DNA from: Rhizobium croatiense
GTDB taxonomy: Bacteria; Pseudomonadota; Alphaproteobacteria; Rhizobiales; Rhizobiaceae
DNA length: 64,000 nucleotides
Reading direction: 5' to 3'
Assembly: GCF_019793465.1 (NCBI RefSeq)
Contig: NZ_JAILYJ010000003.1
Location: 186,001-250,000, forward strand
Below, one piece after another: positions 33,543 through 41,437 of the stretch; position 1 is the first letter of the stretch; every line of letters begins with the position of its first letter. A program made the position numbers and the translations under genes. The notes below the pieces were generated by a model that was not told the DNA's origin, made no database searches, and worked only from the letters and a program-made list of their open reading frames with translations.

Positions 33543-34240
33543 CCATGACAGCGGTTATTCATCAGCCGGATTTCGCTTCATATCTCGGCTTTTTTCAGCG
33601 TTTCCTCAACGCCGACCTCTACATCGTTCTGGATCACGTTCAGTTCGTCCATGGCACGAGCAAGAGCTGGACGCATCGTGACAAGATAAAGACGGCACAA
33701 GGCGACCGCTGGCTCACCGTCGGAATCAGGAAGCCGACTTTCGGCACGCCGATCAACGAGGTGGAATTGGCGCCGGGCAGCGGTTGGATCGACCAGAACC
33801 TTTCCCTGCTTCGGGAAAACTATCGGAAGTCCGCCGGTTGGAGCGAGGTGTTTCCGCGCATCGAGGCTCTCTACGGCAAGCGGTTCGATCTGCTGGCCGA
33901 TTTCAACATGCATTTCCTCGACGGCATCCTGGATATGCTTCAAATCACGATGCCGACAGTGCGGTCGAGCACCTTAAGCCCGGAGGGGCATAAGAACGAA
34001 TTGCTTATCGAACTGCTGCGCAAGGTGGGAGCAACACGTTATCTCTCGGGACTCGGCGCGCGCGGCTATATGCAGCCGGAACTATTCGAGGCAGCCGGAA
34101 TCGAAATAGAATGGCAGCATTTCGTCCATCCAGTTTATCCACAGCCGTTCGGCGAATTCATGCCCTATCTCAGTATCCTCGACACACTGCTGAATTGTGG
34201 TATTGCAGGCACGCGTGACCTGCTCTGGAGTTGCAAATGA
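33539..34240 (+). CDS. WbqC family protein
   Basis: The 233-aa protein has the WbqC (PF08889) pattern: AVIHQPDFASYLGFFQRFLN at the start, DHVQFVHGTSKSWTHRDKIK, and C-terminal WQHFVHPVYPQPFGEFMPYL. Members occur in O-antigen and other glycan clusters. Biochemical function is not established, as far as I know. It sits between the PseG-like hydrolase and the deacetylase, with ATGA overlaps on both sides, so it most likely acts on the same amino-sugar. Confidence 0.88.
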   Translation: MTMTAVIHQPDFASYLGFFQRFLNADLYIVLDHVQFVHGTSKSWTHRDKIKTAQGDRWLTVGIRKPTFGTPINEVELAPGSGWIDQNLSLLRENYRKSAGWSEVFPRIEALYGKRFDLLADFNMHFLDGILDMLQITMPTVRSSTLSPEGHKNELLIELLRKVGATRYLSGLGARGYMQPELFEAAGIEIEWQHFVHPVYPQPFGEFMPYLSILDTLLNCGIAGTRDLLWSCK

Positions 34241-34869
34241 ATATTCTCGCGATCGGTGCCCATTTTGACGACGTGGAACTAGGCTGTGGCGGTGCATTGG
34301 CACGCCATGCGGCAAACGGCGACACGGTTTACGTCTATGTTGCAACCGTATCCGGTTTTTCCAATCAGTATGACCAGTCCGTCCGCAGCAGCCAGGTCGC
34401 CAGAGCCGAAGCGGATGCCGCGATGGAAATTCTCGGCGTCCACAAGATGTTTTGCGGCGAGTTCAAGACGCTGCAGATCGAATTCGTCGATCCGCTGAAT
34501 ATCGAGATCCTCAAGCTAGTGCAGGACCTGAAGATCGACATGGTCTACACCCACTGGGTCGGAGACATTCACCACGACCATCTTGCCTTGTCGCGGGCAT
34601 CGCTGCACAGCTGCCGCCATGTGCCGCGCCTTCTGATGTATCGCAGCAACTGGTATCATTCGACGGTCGATTTCCGGGGGAATTTCTACGTCGACATCAC
34701 CTCTCACTGGGAGCAGAAGGAAAAGGCGATCCTTGCCCATGAATCCGAAATGGAGCGCACAGGACGGAAATGGGTGAGCTTCTTCCGCAATGAAGCCGAG
34801 AACGCCGGCCAGCGCATCGGTGTAAAATATGCCGAAGTCTTCGAGGTGGTGAAGTGGCTGCAGCCTTGA
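34237..34869 (+). CDS. PIG-L (LmbE) family zinc deacetylase
   Basis: The 210-aa enzyme has the metal-binding AHFDDVELGCGG (residues 8-19) and the His-rich HHDHLALSRASL, both diagnostic of N-acetylglucosaminyl deacetylases such as PIG-L and BshB. It would strip an N-acetyl group from a sugar of this locus. The start is ATG 34237 overlapping the wbqC stop; TTG 34231 is less likely. The 3' end overlaps the DUF115-type gene. Confidence 0.9.
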   Translation: MNILAIGAHFDDVELGCGGALARHAANGDTVYVYVATVSGFSNQYDQSVRSSQVARAEADAAMEILGVHKMFCGEFKTLQIEFVDPLNIEILKLVQDLKIDMVYTHWVGDIHHDHLALSRASLHSCRHVPRLLMYRSNWYHSTVDFRGNFYVDITSHWEQKEKAILAHESEMERTGRKWVSFFRNEAENAGQRIGVKYAEVFEVVKWLQP

Positions 34870-35732
34870 GAAAGGTCATCACCTTCGCCTCCATGCTGCT
34901 TCCATATGGTGTGCATGAGTTGAGGCGCAGGCACCGACAGCGTATCGAACTCTCGGAACCCATATTGCGGGCTTTGAAGGCCAATCGGGAACTGGCGGGA
35001 TGCCACCGAGGCCAGCGCTGCTTTGTCTTGGCCAACGGGCCGAGCGTGAAGGCTCTGGATCTGACGGCGCTTGAGGGAGAAACGGTAATAAGCGTGTCGA
35101 ATGGCTATCTTCATGCCGACTTTATGCGCTTCGCACCGAAGTATCACGTAGTTCCGCAGATTACCTATGGCACGATGACCGAGGATCAGGTTGCACGCTG
35201 GTTCGCCGAGATGCACGAAAATCTGGGCGAGGCAGAGCTGTTTCTAAACGAAACGGAAGCTCAGATTGTCGCGGAGCGTAAGCTGTTTGCCGGCCGGAAA
35301 GTGCGTTACGTGGCCCTTCGGACGAATTTCGACGAAATCGGCGATACTTCGATCATCGATGTCGCAAAGCCGATACCGCGCGTCGATTCCGTGCCGGTCT
35401 TGGCCTTGATGATCGCCATGCATATGGGCTTCAAGAGTATCGTCCTGCTCGGCGCCGATCACGACAGCTGGCGGAGCGGATATTATACATATGCCTTCGA
35501 TTTGAAGACGCAAGCCGGCACGGATTTCTCGGTAACGTCCGATGGGAGGATCCTGTCTCCGAACTACGATACATTTCAAAGCCTTGCGCGCCTCTGGCGT
35601 CAATATCGGCGGCTAGGAATGATCGCATCCGCCAATGGCGTCCGGATAATAAATGGAGGCGTCGGGGGTGAGCTCGACGAGTTCGAAAGGATTCCTCTGA
35701 ACCTGCTGCTCTCGCAAGACAAGGTGCGGTGA
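34854..35732 (+). CDS. DUF115 / Maf-like (MptE-like) family protein, candidate ulosonic-acid transferase
   Basis: The 292-aa protein has an N-terminal helix, then CFVLANGPSVKALDL (about 56-70; GPS motif of the PF01973 family), SVSNGYLHADFMRFAPKYHV and SIVLLGADHDSWRSGYYTYA. PF01973 occurs in archaeal MptE kinases and in Maf flagellin nonulosonic-acid transferases. In a locus with NeuB- and SpsF-like genes the Maf relation is the more attractive reading, but it is inferred. The start is GTG 34854 with GAGGTG upstream. Confidence 0.75.
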   Translation: MAAALRKVITFASMLLPYGVHELRRRHRQRIELSEPILRALKANRELAGCHRGQRCFVLANGPSVKALDLTALEGETVISVSNGYLHADFMRFAPKYHVVPQITYGTMTEDQVARWFAEMHENLGEAELFLNETEAQIVAERKLFAGRKVRYVALRTNFDEIGDTSIIDVAKPIPRVDSVPVLALMIAMHMGFKSIVLLGADHDSWRSGYYTYAFDLKTQAGTDFSVTSDGRILSPNYDTFQSLARLWRQYRRLGMIASANGVRIINGGVGGELDEFERIPLNLLLSQDKVR

Positions 35733-35733
35733 T

Positions 35734-36600
35734 ATGCGCGCTCGTCTTTTTTCGCTGGTGCGCCGCTTTCTCAAGCCCCAGAAACCGATTGGCTCGCAAA
35801 CCCAGACCGGCTACATCGGCGAATTTATCACCTGGGAAGAGGCAAAGGCGGGTTCGCCTGGCTATTCAGACCCGGACATCGCTCAAAGAGTGGCTTATGG
35901 CACGATCGAAGTCCTGAATGGACGCAAGGCCTACGAGCGGGATTCGATTACGTTCGAGACAAGGCAATATGCCTTCCCGATCGCAACTGCTCTTTTATGG
36001 GCTTCACATGCGCGGGGGGCGCTCAATGTCCTTGATTTCGGAGGAGGGCTTGGGACGACCTATTTCCAGAACAGACCATTCCTACAGGCTGTCCCTCGCG
36101 TGAACTGGGTGATCATCGAGCAACAGACATTTGTTGAACAGGGAAAACATCTATTCCGAGATAGCCAAGTCAGCTTCTATTCTGATATGCGCGAAGGCTT
36201 GGCGAAGGAGAGCCCGGACATAGTCCTTTTCTCTAGTTCCCTCCAATATGTCGAGAGGCCTTACGATATGCTGGAGGCCGTGAAAGCCTCAAAGGTTCCG
36301 ATGGTCGTGTTTGACAGAACGTTGTTTTCGAGCCGCCCACAAGACGTTCTCACGCGCCAATATGTATCGGCTGATATATTTTCGGCCGTCATCCCGACCT
36401 GGATTTTCAGCGAAGCCAAATTTCTCAATTTTATGGCGTCGAGCTACACGCTCGTTTCCAAATTTCCAGCGTCCTGTTCCACGGTCGAAAATGATCGAGA
36501 AAATCGGAACCTGCAAGAATCCGGTTATTTGTTCGTGCTGAACGGATCGGAATACGATAGCGCGCTGCAGTCGCCCGTAATCAGCGAGAATTTACAATGA
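35734..36600 (+). CDS. SAM-dependent methyltransferase, TIGR04325 type
   Basis: The 288-aa protein has the N-terminal TIGR04325 trait YIGEFITWEEAKAGSPGYSD and a Rossmann methyltransferase core (ALNVLDFGGGLGTTYFQNRP; later VNWVIIEQQTFVEQGK). Other members sit in LPS clusters and methylate sugars. Base composition of its second half is more AT-rich than the flanking core genes. One base separates it from the preceding gene, and it overlaps the next by ATGA. Confidence 0.8.
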   Translation: MRARLFSLVRRFLKPQKPIGSQTQTGYIGEFITWEEAKAGSPGYSDPDIAQRVAYGTIEVLNGRKAYERDSITFETRQYAFPIATALLWASHARGALNVLDFGGGLGTTYFQNRPFLQAVPRVNWVIIEQQTFVEQGKHLFRDSQVSFYSDMREGLAKESPDIVLFSSSLQYVERPYDMLEAVKASKVPMVVFDRTLFSSRPQDVLTRQYVSADIFSAVIPTWIFSEAKFLNFMASSYTLVSKFPASCSTVENDRENRNLQESGYLFVLNGSEYDSALQSPVISENLQ

Positions 36601-37583
36601 GCTCTTTGGAAAAGCACCCCCAATCCTGCCCTTTGTGTGCGGGAAGGCAAATCGGATTGCATCGCTGGTTCGATGTGGACGCATTGAAAGCCGATTGGCA
36701 GAAGGGGTTTGGCTTCGAACCCTTCAGCCGGCTTGGCATCGCGGGCGTAGCGCATCAGTTTCGGTGTTTCGACTGTGACCTGAGATTTTTTGATCCGGCA
36801 ACCGAGCTGGCTGGGGACGGGCAGTTCTACAACGAACTTTCGAGCCGTTTTTCCTGGTACTACGAGAAGGACAAGTGGGAATTCGACGTCGCGGCGGAAA
36901 TTCTCGCCGGCCTCGATGGGATAAAGAAGGTGTTGGAGGTTGGCTGCGGCCAGGGCCATTTCCTCGTTCGAATCAAGAATCGTTACGAGGTGAAGGGCCT
37001 GGAATTCAATCCTCAGGCGATTGCCGATTGTAAAGCCATTGGCCTCGATGTCACGAGCGACGAGATGGCGACGCTGGGCGAAGGTAGTTTCGACATCGTT
37101 TCGGCGTTCGAGGTGCTGGAGCATTTGCCTGCGCCACGTGAATTCATCGAACAGTCCTTGAGGCTTTTGCGACCCGGCGGCTACCTATTGTTCGCAGTGC
37201 CTGATCCGGAAGGATATTTCACGGAAGCAGAAAAAGTCCTTCTTGATATGCCTCCCCACCATGTAATGGGCTTTTCCAAGAAAGCGTTCAAAAACATGGA
37301 GGCTTTGTTCTCTCTTAAGTTGGAACAGGTCCATCAAGAGCCTCTTCGCTTCGCCCACTACAGATCCTATTTGGGTAATTTCCTTGCTCCTCCGCCTCCG
37401 CCGAGGAAGCCGAGCTTTCTCGATCGCGTGCTTTATCGATTGTTCGGCTACCAGAATGAGCGTGACGTCGAGCTAAAGAGGCTTGGGGGGAAGATTGTGG
37501 AAATGCAAATGGCAACGTCTTTTCAAAACGCCAAAGACAAACTGGTCGGTCAAACGCATCTTGTCTTGCTTCAGAAGCAATAG
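36597..37583 (+). CDS. Class I SAM-dependent methyltransferase with N-terminal zinc-ribbon-like Cys pairs
   Basis: The 328-aa protein has an N-terminal SCPLCAGRQIGLH ... RCFDCDLRFFDP (two CXXC pairs, residues 11-60) followed by a methyltransferase core with VLEVGCGQGHFLVRI, SAFEVLEHLPAPREFIEQSL and LRLLRPGGYLLFAVP. The Cys pairs resemble the zinc-binding domain of TylM3/MTF-type sugar C-methyltransferases, but a full C-methyltransferase C-terminus is lacking. It probably methylates a polysaccharide sugar. Confidence 0.8.
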   Translation: MSSLEKHPQSCPLCAGRQIGLHRWFDVDALKADWQKGFGFEPFSRLGIAGVAHQFRCFDCDLRFFDPATELAGDGQFYNELSSRFSWYYEKDKWEFDVAAEILAGLDGIKKVLEVGCGQGHFLVRIKNRYEVKGLEFNPQAIADCKAIGLDVTSDEMATLGEGSFDIVSAFEVLEHLPAPREFIEQSLRLLRPGGYLLFAVPDPEGYFTEAEKVLLDMPPHHVMGFSKKAFKNMEALFSLKLEQVHQEPLRFAHYRSYLGNFLAPPPPPRKPSFLDRVLYRLFGYQNERDVELKRLGGKIVEMQMATSFQNAKDKLVGQTHLVLLQKQ

Positions 37584-37597
37584 GTGCCCGCACTGCA

Positions 37598-38476
37598 ATG
37601 ATCGTATTTGTCCTGATACCGGTTTTCAATCGTCTCGAACACACAAGGCGTGTGATCGCTTCCCTGCGTGCTCAGAGCATAGCAGACAAATTGAGAATCA
37701 TAGTCGTCAACGACGGCTCGACCGATGGAACGGCGGAATACCTGCAGTCGCAGCATGACGTCGTCGAAATACGAGGCGACGGCAACCTTTGGTGGGGCGG
37801 CGCGATCGAGCAAGGACTGAAACACGTACTGCCGTCCTGTGGGGCGGAGGATTATATCCTGTTTCTGAATAATGATACGTGGTTTGGCGATCATTATATA
37901 GAAACTTTGGTGCAAACGTCCAAGGAAAATGGCGAGGCCGCAGTCGGAAGCGTTATCCATGAGGAGGGCCGGGACCCGCCTCTTGTCAGCATCGGGGCCA
38001 AGGTCAACGTCAACAGGCTTGCCGTGTGGGACTTACTCTCGGAGTTGAGTGAGACGGAAAAGCGGTCGCCCAACAGGCAGTATCGCGTTGACGCACTGAG
38101 TGGTCGAGGAACGCTCTACCCTGCCGGCCTGTTCAAGAAATATGGCGGCATGCGTCCGTCCCTGCTGCCGCACTACATGGCTGACTATGAAATTGCCATG
38201 CGCTTCGCACGTGCGGGCGTACCACTGGTTGTCAGCAGCGAGGCAATCGTTTATTCGCCTCCGGTATATGGAAACGACGCGTCCAGCCTTTCCTGGCGGA
38301 AGCGTTTGTTTGGCAGGCGTTCGGCGCACAACGTGTTTCAGCGTCTTATTTTTTACTCGCTTGTCGGGTCGCCGCTACAACGCATTACTGCGCCACTTCG
38401 CATGGCGTATTTCTCGTGCAGTCGCACGTTTTCGACGTGGAGGTTACTGGCGAAACGAAAGGAAGGAACGATATGA
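37598..38476 (+). CDS. Family 2 glycosyltransferase (rhamnosyltransferase-like)
   Basis: The 292-aa GT-A enzyme has VFVLIPVFNRLEHTRRVIAS, VVNDGSTDGTAEYL, the GDGNLWWGGAIEQG motif common in WbbL/RfbF-type rhamnosyltransferases, and metal-binding FLNNDTWFG. The C-terminal 60 residues are basic and may associate with the membrane. Fourteen bases separate it from the methyltransferase upstream. Confidence 0.87.
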   Translation: MIVFVLIPVFNRLEHTRRVIASLRAQSIADKLRIIVVNDGSTDGTAEYLQSQHDVVEIRGDGNLWWGGAIEQGLKHVLPSCGAEDYILFLNNDTWFGDHYIETLVQTSKENGEAAVGSVIHEEGRDPPLVSIGAKVNVNRLAVWDLLSELSETEKRSPNRQYRVDALSGRGTLYPAGLFKKYGGMRPSLLPHYMADYEIAMRFARAGVPLVVSSEAIVYSPPVYGNDASSLSWRKRLFGRRSAHNVFQRLIFYSLVGSPLQRITAPLRMAYFSCSRTFSTWRLLAKRKEGTI

Positions 38477-39480
38477 GCGGCGGCCAGCATCAGCAGTGCA
38501 TCGCATGTGGATCGAAGATGCGAACCTTTATCGAGCGCATCAGCGATGACCGATATGGCTGCCCGGGCGTCTACTCGATAGACCGGTGTGTTTCCTGTGG
38601 TCACATGTCGACGACGCCGCGGCTGACGGAAGAGGATCTCCCCGCGCTCTATAGCAACTACTATCCACGCCGGGAGATCGATTTCGATGCGCTGGAAAGA
38701 GAGGCTGCTTTGGTCGAGAAGCCTCTTGCCGGATTCCGCCGGTGGATGGCCGGAACCGACAACCAAGGACATTATCTCGCCAAGCCGGGGCAGAAGGTCC
38801 TGGATATCGGCTGCGGTTCGTGTCTCTCTCTTCTGGAGATGCGCAAGCTTGGCGTGGAATGCTGGGGTATCGAGGCTGATCCGAACGTTCGTACGATAGC
38901 CGAAAAATATGCTCTGCGCGTTCATATCGGCAACATCTATGACGTGCCTTTCGCAGATCAGAAATTCGATCTGATCGTGCTCAATCAAGTCATCGAACAT
39001 GTTCCCGATCCGCTTGCCATGCTGGCGGCCCTCAAGGCCCGTCTCAATCAAGACGGACGCGTCGTGTTGGCTTTCCCGAATACCGGCTCCTTTCATCGCA
39101 AGCTCTGGAAGTTGCGTTGGATAAACTGGCACATTCCGTACCATCAGAACCATTTCAACCGAACGTCCTTTGCGTTGCTTGCGCGAAAATCCGGTTACGA
39201 CGTCGAGCGCATCAGAACGATCACCCCCAATTTGTGGTCGGTGCTGCAAATAAGAACGTCGCAGGAGCAGCGGCAAGAGGGCAAAGCCTCCAATACCTGG
39301 TCGGAAAGCGGCAGTTCTCAGACGCCCCCGAGTTTTGTCCGAAAGCTCCGTAACGCCGCAGCTTCGCGCAGCGCACGGCTTGCCGGCGTCATGATGGGGT
39401 TCGTAAACCGTACTCTTGATGTCATGGGGCAGGGCGATAGTCTCTTGGTAGAACTCCGGCTCTCCGCGTCAAGGAACTAG
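38473..39480 (+). CDS. Class I SAM-dependent methyltransferase with N-terminal Cys pairs
   Basis: The 335-aa protein has an N-terminal CIACGSKMRTFI ... RCVSCGHMSTTPRL zinc-ribbon-like region and a methyltransferase core (KVLDIGCGSCLSLLEM, IVLNQVIEHVPDPLAMLAAL, VVLAFPNTGSFH). The paralogous gene at 36597 has the same architecture but clearly different sequence. GGAAGGA precedes ATG 38473, which overlaps the upstream glycosyltransferase stop (ATGA). Confidence 0.82.
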   Translation: MSGGQHQQCIACGSKMRTFIERISDDRYGCPGVYSIDRCVSCGHMSTTPRLTEEDLPALYSNYYPRREIDFDALEREAALVEKPLAGFRRWMAGTDNQGHYLAKPGQKVLDIGCGSCLSLLEMRKLGVECWGIEADPNVRTIAEKYALRVHIGNIYDVPFADQKFDLIVLNQVIEHVPDPLAMLAALKARLNQDGRVVLAFPNTGSFHRKLWKLRWINWHIPYHQNHFNRTSFALLARKSGYDVERIRTITPNLWSVLQIRTSQEQRQEGKASNTWSESGSSQTPPSFVRKLRNAAASRSARLAGVMMGFVNRTLDVMGQGDSLLVELRLSASRN

Positions 39481-39491
39481 GATCTAGCGTC

Positions 39492-40625
39492 ATGCGGATT
39501 GCCGTATTCGACACCTACTATTCCCGATTTCTGACGATGCATTATCGCCGCAATCGGGCTTTGAGGTCGGCCCCGTCCCAAAAGCAGACGGACGCTCTGC
39601 TTGAGGCTGCGTTCGGCACATCCGACTTCTATTCGCGCCACCTGAAAGAGCTCGGTTGCGAGGTCATTGATATCGTCGGCAATTGTGTTCCGTTGCAATC
39701 GGCCTGGGCACAAGAGAATAACGAACCGTTCAGTCCGTGGGCGATGAAACTGCCGCACCGGTTTTTCAGATTGCCTTACATCGGCGCGCGTCTCGCGGCA
39801 CTCCCCGGCCTGCTCGAAGTCGCCATGGCGCGGGTCCGAGCGTTCAAGCCGGATGTTCTCTATTGTCAGGATCTCAGCTTTTTCCCGCCACATGCGCTAA
39901 TTGAGTTGAAAAAGACGGTGCGGTTGATCGTTGGCCAGATCGCTTGTCCGCTACCGCCGGACAGTTTTCTGCGGCCCTACGACCTCATCCTCACATCCTT
40001 CCCGCATTTCGTGCCTCGTTTTCATCAGATGGGGATAAAATCCGAATATTTCCGGATCGGCTTCGACACCCGGGTGCTCGATATCTTAGGCGACGTTCCA
40101 CGCGATGTGCCGGTGAGCTTCGTCGGCGGCATAAGTCGTCATCACGGCAAAGCCATACCCTTGCTCGAATATCTTGCCAACACGACGCCGATACAGTTTT
40201 TCGGCTATGGCGCCAGGACGCTTCCGCGATCATCTCCGATTCGACAACGTCACAATGGCGAAGTCTGGGGTCCGGATATGTACCGCGCGCTGGCTCGCAG
40301 CCGAATTACTGTCAACCGGCATATCAATGTTGCCGAGAACAATGCCAACAACATGCGGCTCTACGAGGCAACGGGTGTCGGATCGCTGCTGATTACCGAC
40401 AAAAAAGACAACCTCGGGGAAATTTTCGACGTCGGCAAAGAGGTGGTTGCTTACTCCAGCCCTCAGGAAGCCGCAGAACTTATCCGCTACTATATAGATC
40501 ATCCCAACGAGGCCGATGCCATCGCAAAGGCCGGTCAGGCAAGGACGCTGAAGGACCACACCTACAAGACCAGGATGGAAGAACTGATGCCGATCCTTAA
40601 GCGATATCTGGAGACACAGGGCTGA
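39492..40625 (+). CDS. CgeB-like GT-B glycosyltransferase
   Basis: The 377-aa protein has the features of spore-maturation CgeB / Glyco_trans_1_2 proteins: an N-terminal RIAVFDTYYSRFL, VSFVGGISRHHGKAI in the middle, and the C-terminal NRHINVAENNANNMRLYEAT with GSLLITDKKDNLGEIFDVGK. It likely transfers a hexose to the growing chain. It is coupled to the next gene by TGATG. Confidence 0.85.
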   Translation: MRIAVFDTYYSRFLTMHYRRNRALRSAPSQKQTDALLEAAFGTSDFYSRHLKELGCEVIDIVGNCVPLQSAWAQENNEPFSPWAMKLPHRFFRLPYIGARLAALPGLLEVAMARVRAFKPDVLYCQDLSFFPPHALIELKKTVRLIVGQIACPLPPDSFLRPYDLILTSFPHFVPRFHQMGIKSEYFRIGFDTRVLDILGDVPRDVPVSFVGGISRHHGKAIPLLEYLANTTPIQFFGYGARTLPRSSPIRQRHNGEVWGPDMYRALARSRITVNRHINVAENNANNMRLYEATGVGSLLITDKKDNLGEIFDVGKEVVAYSSPQEAAELIRYYIDHPNEADAIAKAGQARTLKDHTYKTRMEELMPILKRYLETQG

Positions 40626-41437
40626 TGTCCTTTCTGCGCGCAAGTCTCAATCGCTTTCCAGCAGTGAAGAGCCAGTTGAAGCGGTTGCGGGAACGGCTGT
40701 TGCCTGCGACATCGGTATCGTCCCGCTATGTCGAGATAGATGAGGCTCGTCGTGACAGCGAAAGTTCACGCCTTGCCGCGTCCTGGAAAACGGCCGACCT
40801 GCCCGCACGTCAGAGGACACTCGTCGAGCGCCAACTAAAGGAATACCGCAGCGGCGTCTCGGTAGACGTGTTCGATGTTTTCACCGCCGCCTTGCGTAAA
40901 ATTGACAATCTGCCGGCCGATGGCTCGCTGCTCGAAATCGGCTGTTCCAGCGGATATTACTCCGAAGTGCTTGAGGTGAATGGCTTGCCGCTGCGCTATC
41001 GCGGCTGCGATTATTCAGATGCGTTTATTGATATGGCGCGCAGCATCTATCCGGGGCTGGCATTCGACGTTGAGGATGCGACTCGGCTCAGCTATCAGGA
41101 TGATACATTCGATGTCGTGGTCTCGGGATGCTGCCTGCTGCATATTCCCAATTATGAAGCGGCGATCGCCGAGAGCGCCCGTGTCGCCAAGGACTACGTT
41201 ATTTTTCACCGCACGCCGGTTGTTTATGGCGAGCCGACAAAGTATTTCCGCAAGCAAGCTTATGGCGTCGAGACCATAGAGATTCATTTTTCAGAGTCGC
41301 AGCTACTGGATATGTTTCGTGTTCATGGCCTGGAAGTCCTGGCGACCTTCACGCTGAGTGAGAACGTGGACCAGCGTGACAGCAGCAAGGGCAATGCAAG
41401 CCGCACCTATGTATGCAGGAAGCCATTTCAATCATGA
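40625..41437 (+). CDS. Class I SAM-dependent methyltransferase (Methyltransf_11)
   Basis: The 270-aa protein has an N-terminal basic helix (residues 1-30) and a methyltransferase core at about 90-200: LLEIGCSSGYYSEVLEVNGL, FDVEDATRLSYQDDTFDVVV and CLLHIPNYEAAIAESARV. The acceptor is unknown; O-methylation of a fucose-like residue would fit a rhizobial O-antigen. Confidence 0.82.
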   Translation: MSFLRASLNRFPAVKSQLKRLRERLLPATSVSSRYVEIDEARRDSESSRLAASWKTADLPARQRTLVERQLKEYRSGVSVDVFDVFTAALRKIDNLPADGSLLEIGCSSGYYSEVLEVNGLPLRYRGCDYSDAFIDMARSIYPGLAFDVEDATRLSYQDDTFDVVVSGCCLLHIPNYEAAIAESARVAKDYVIFHRTPVVYGEPTKYFRKQAYGVETIEIHFSESQLLDMFRVHGLEVLATFTLSENVDQRDSSKGNASRTYVCRKPFQS

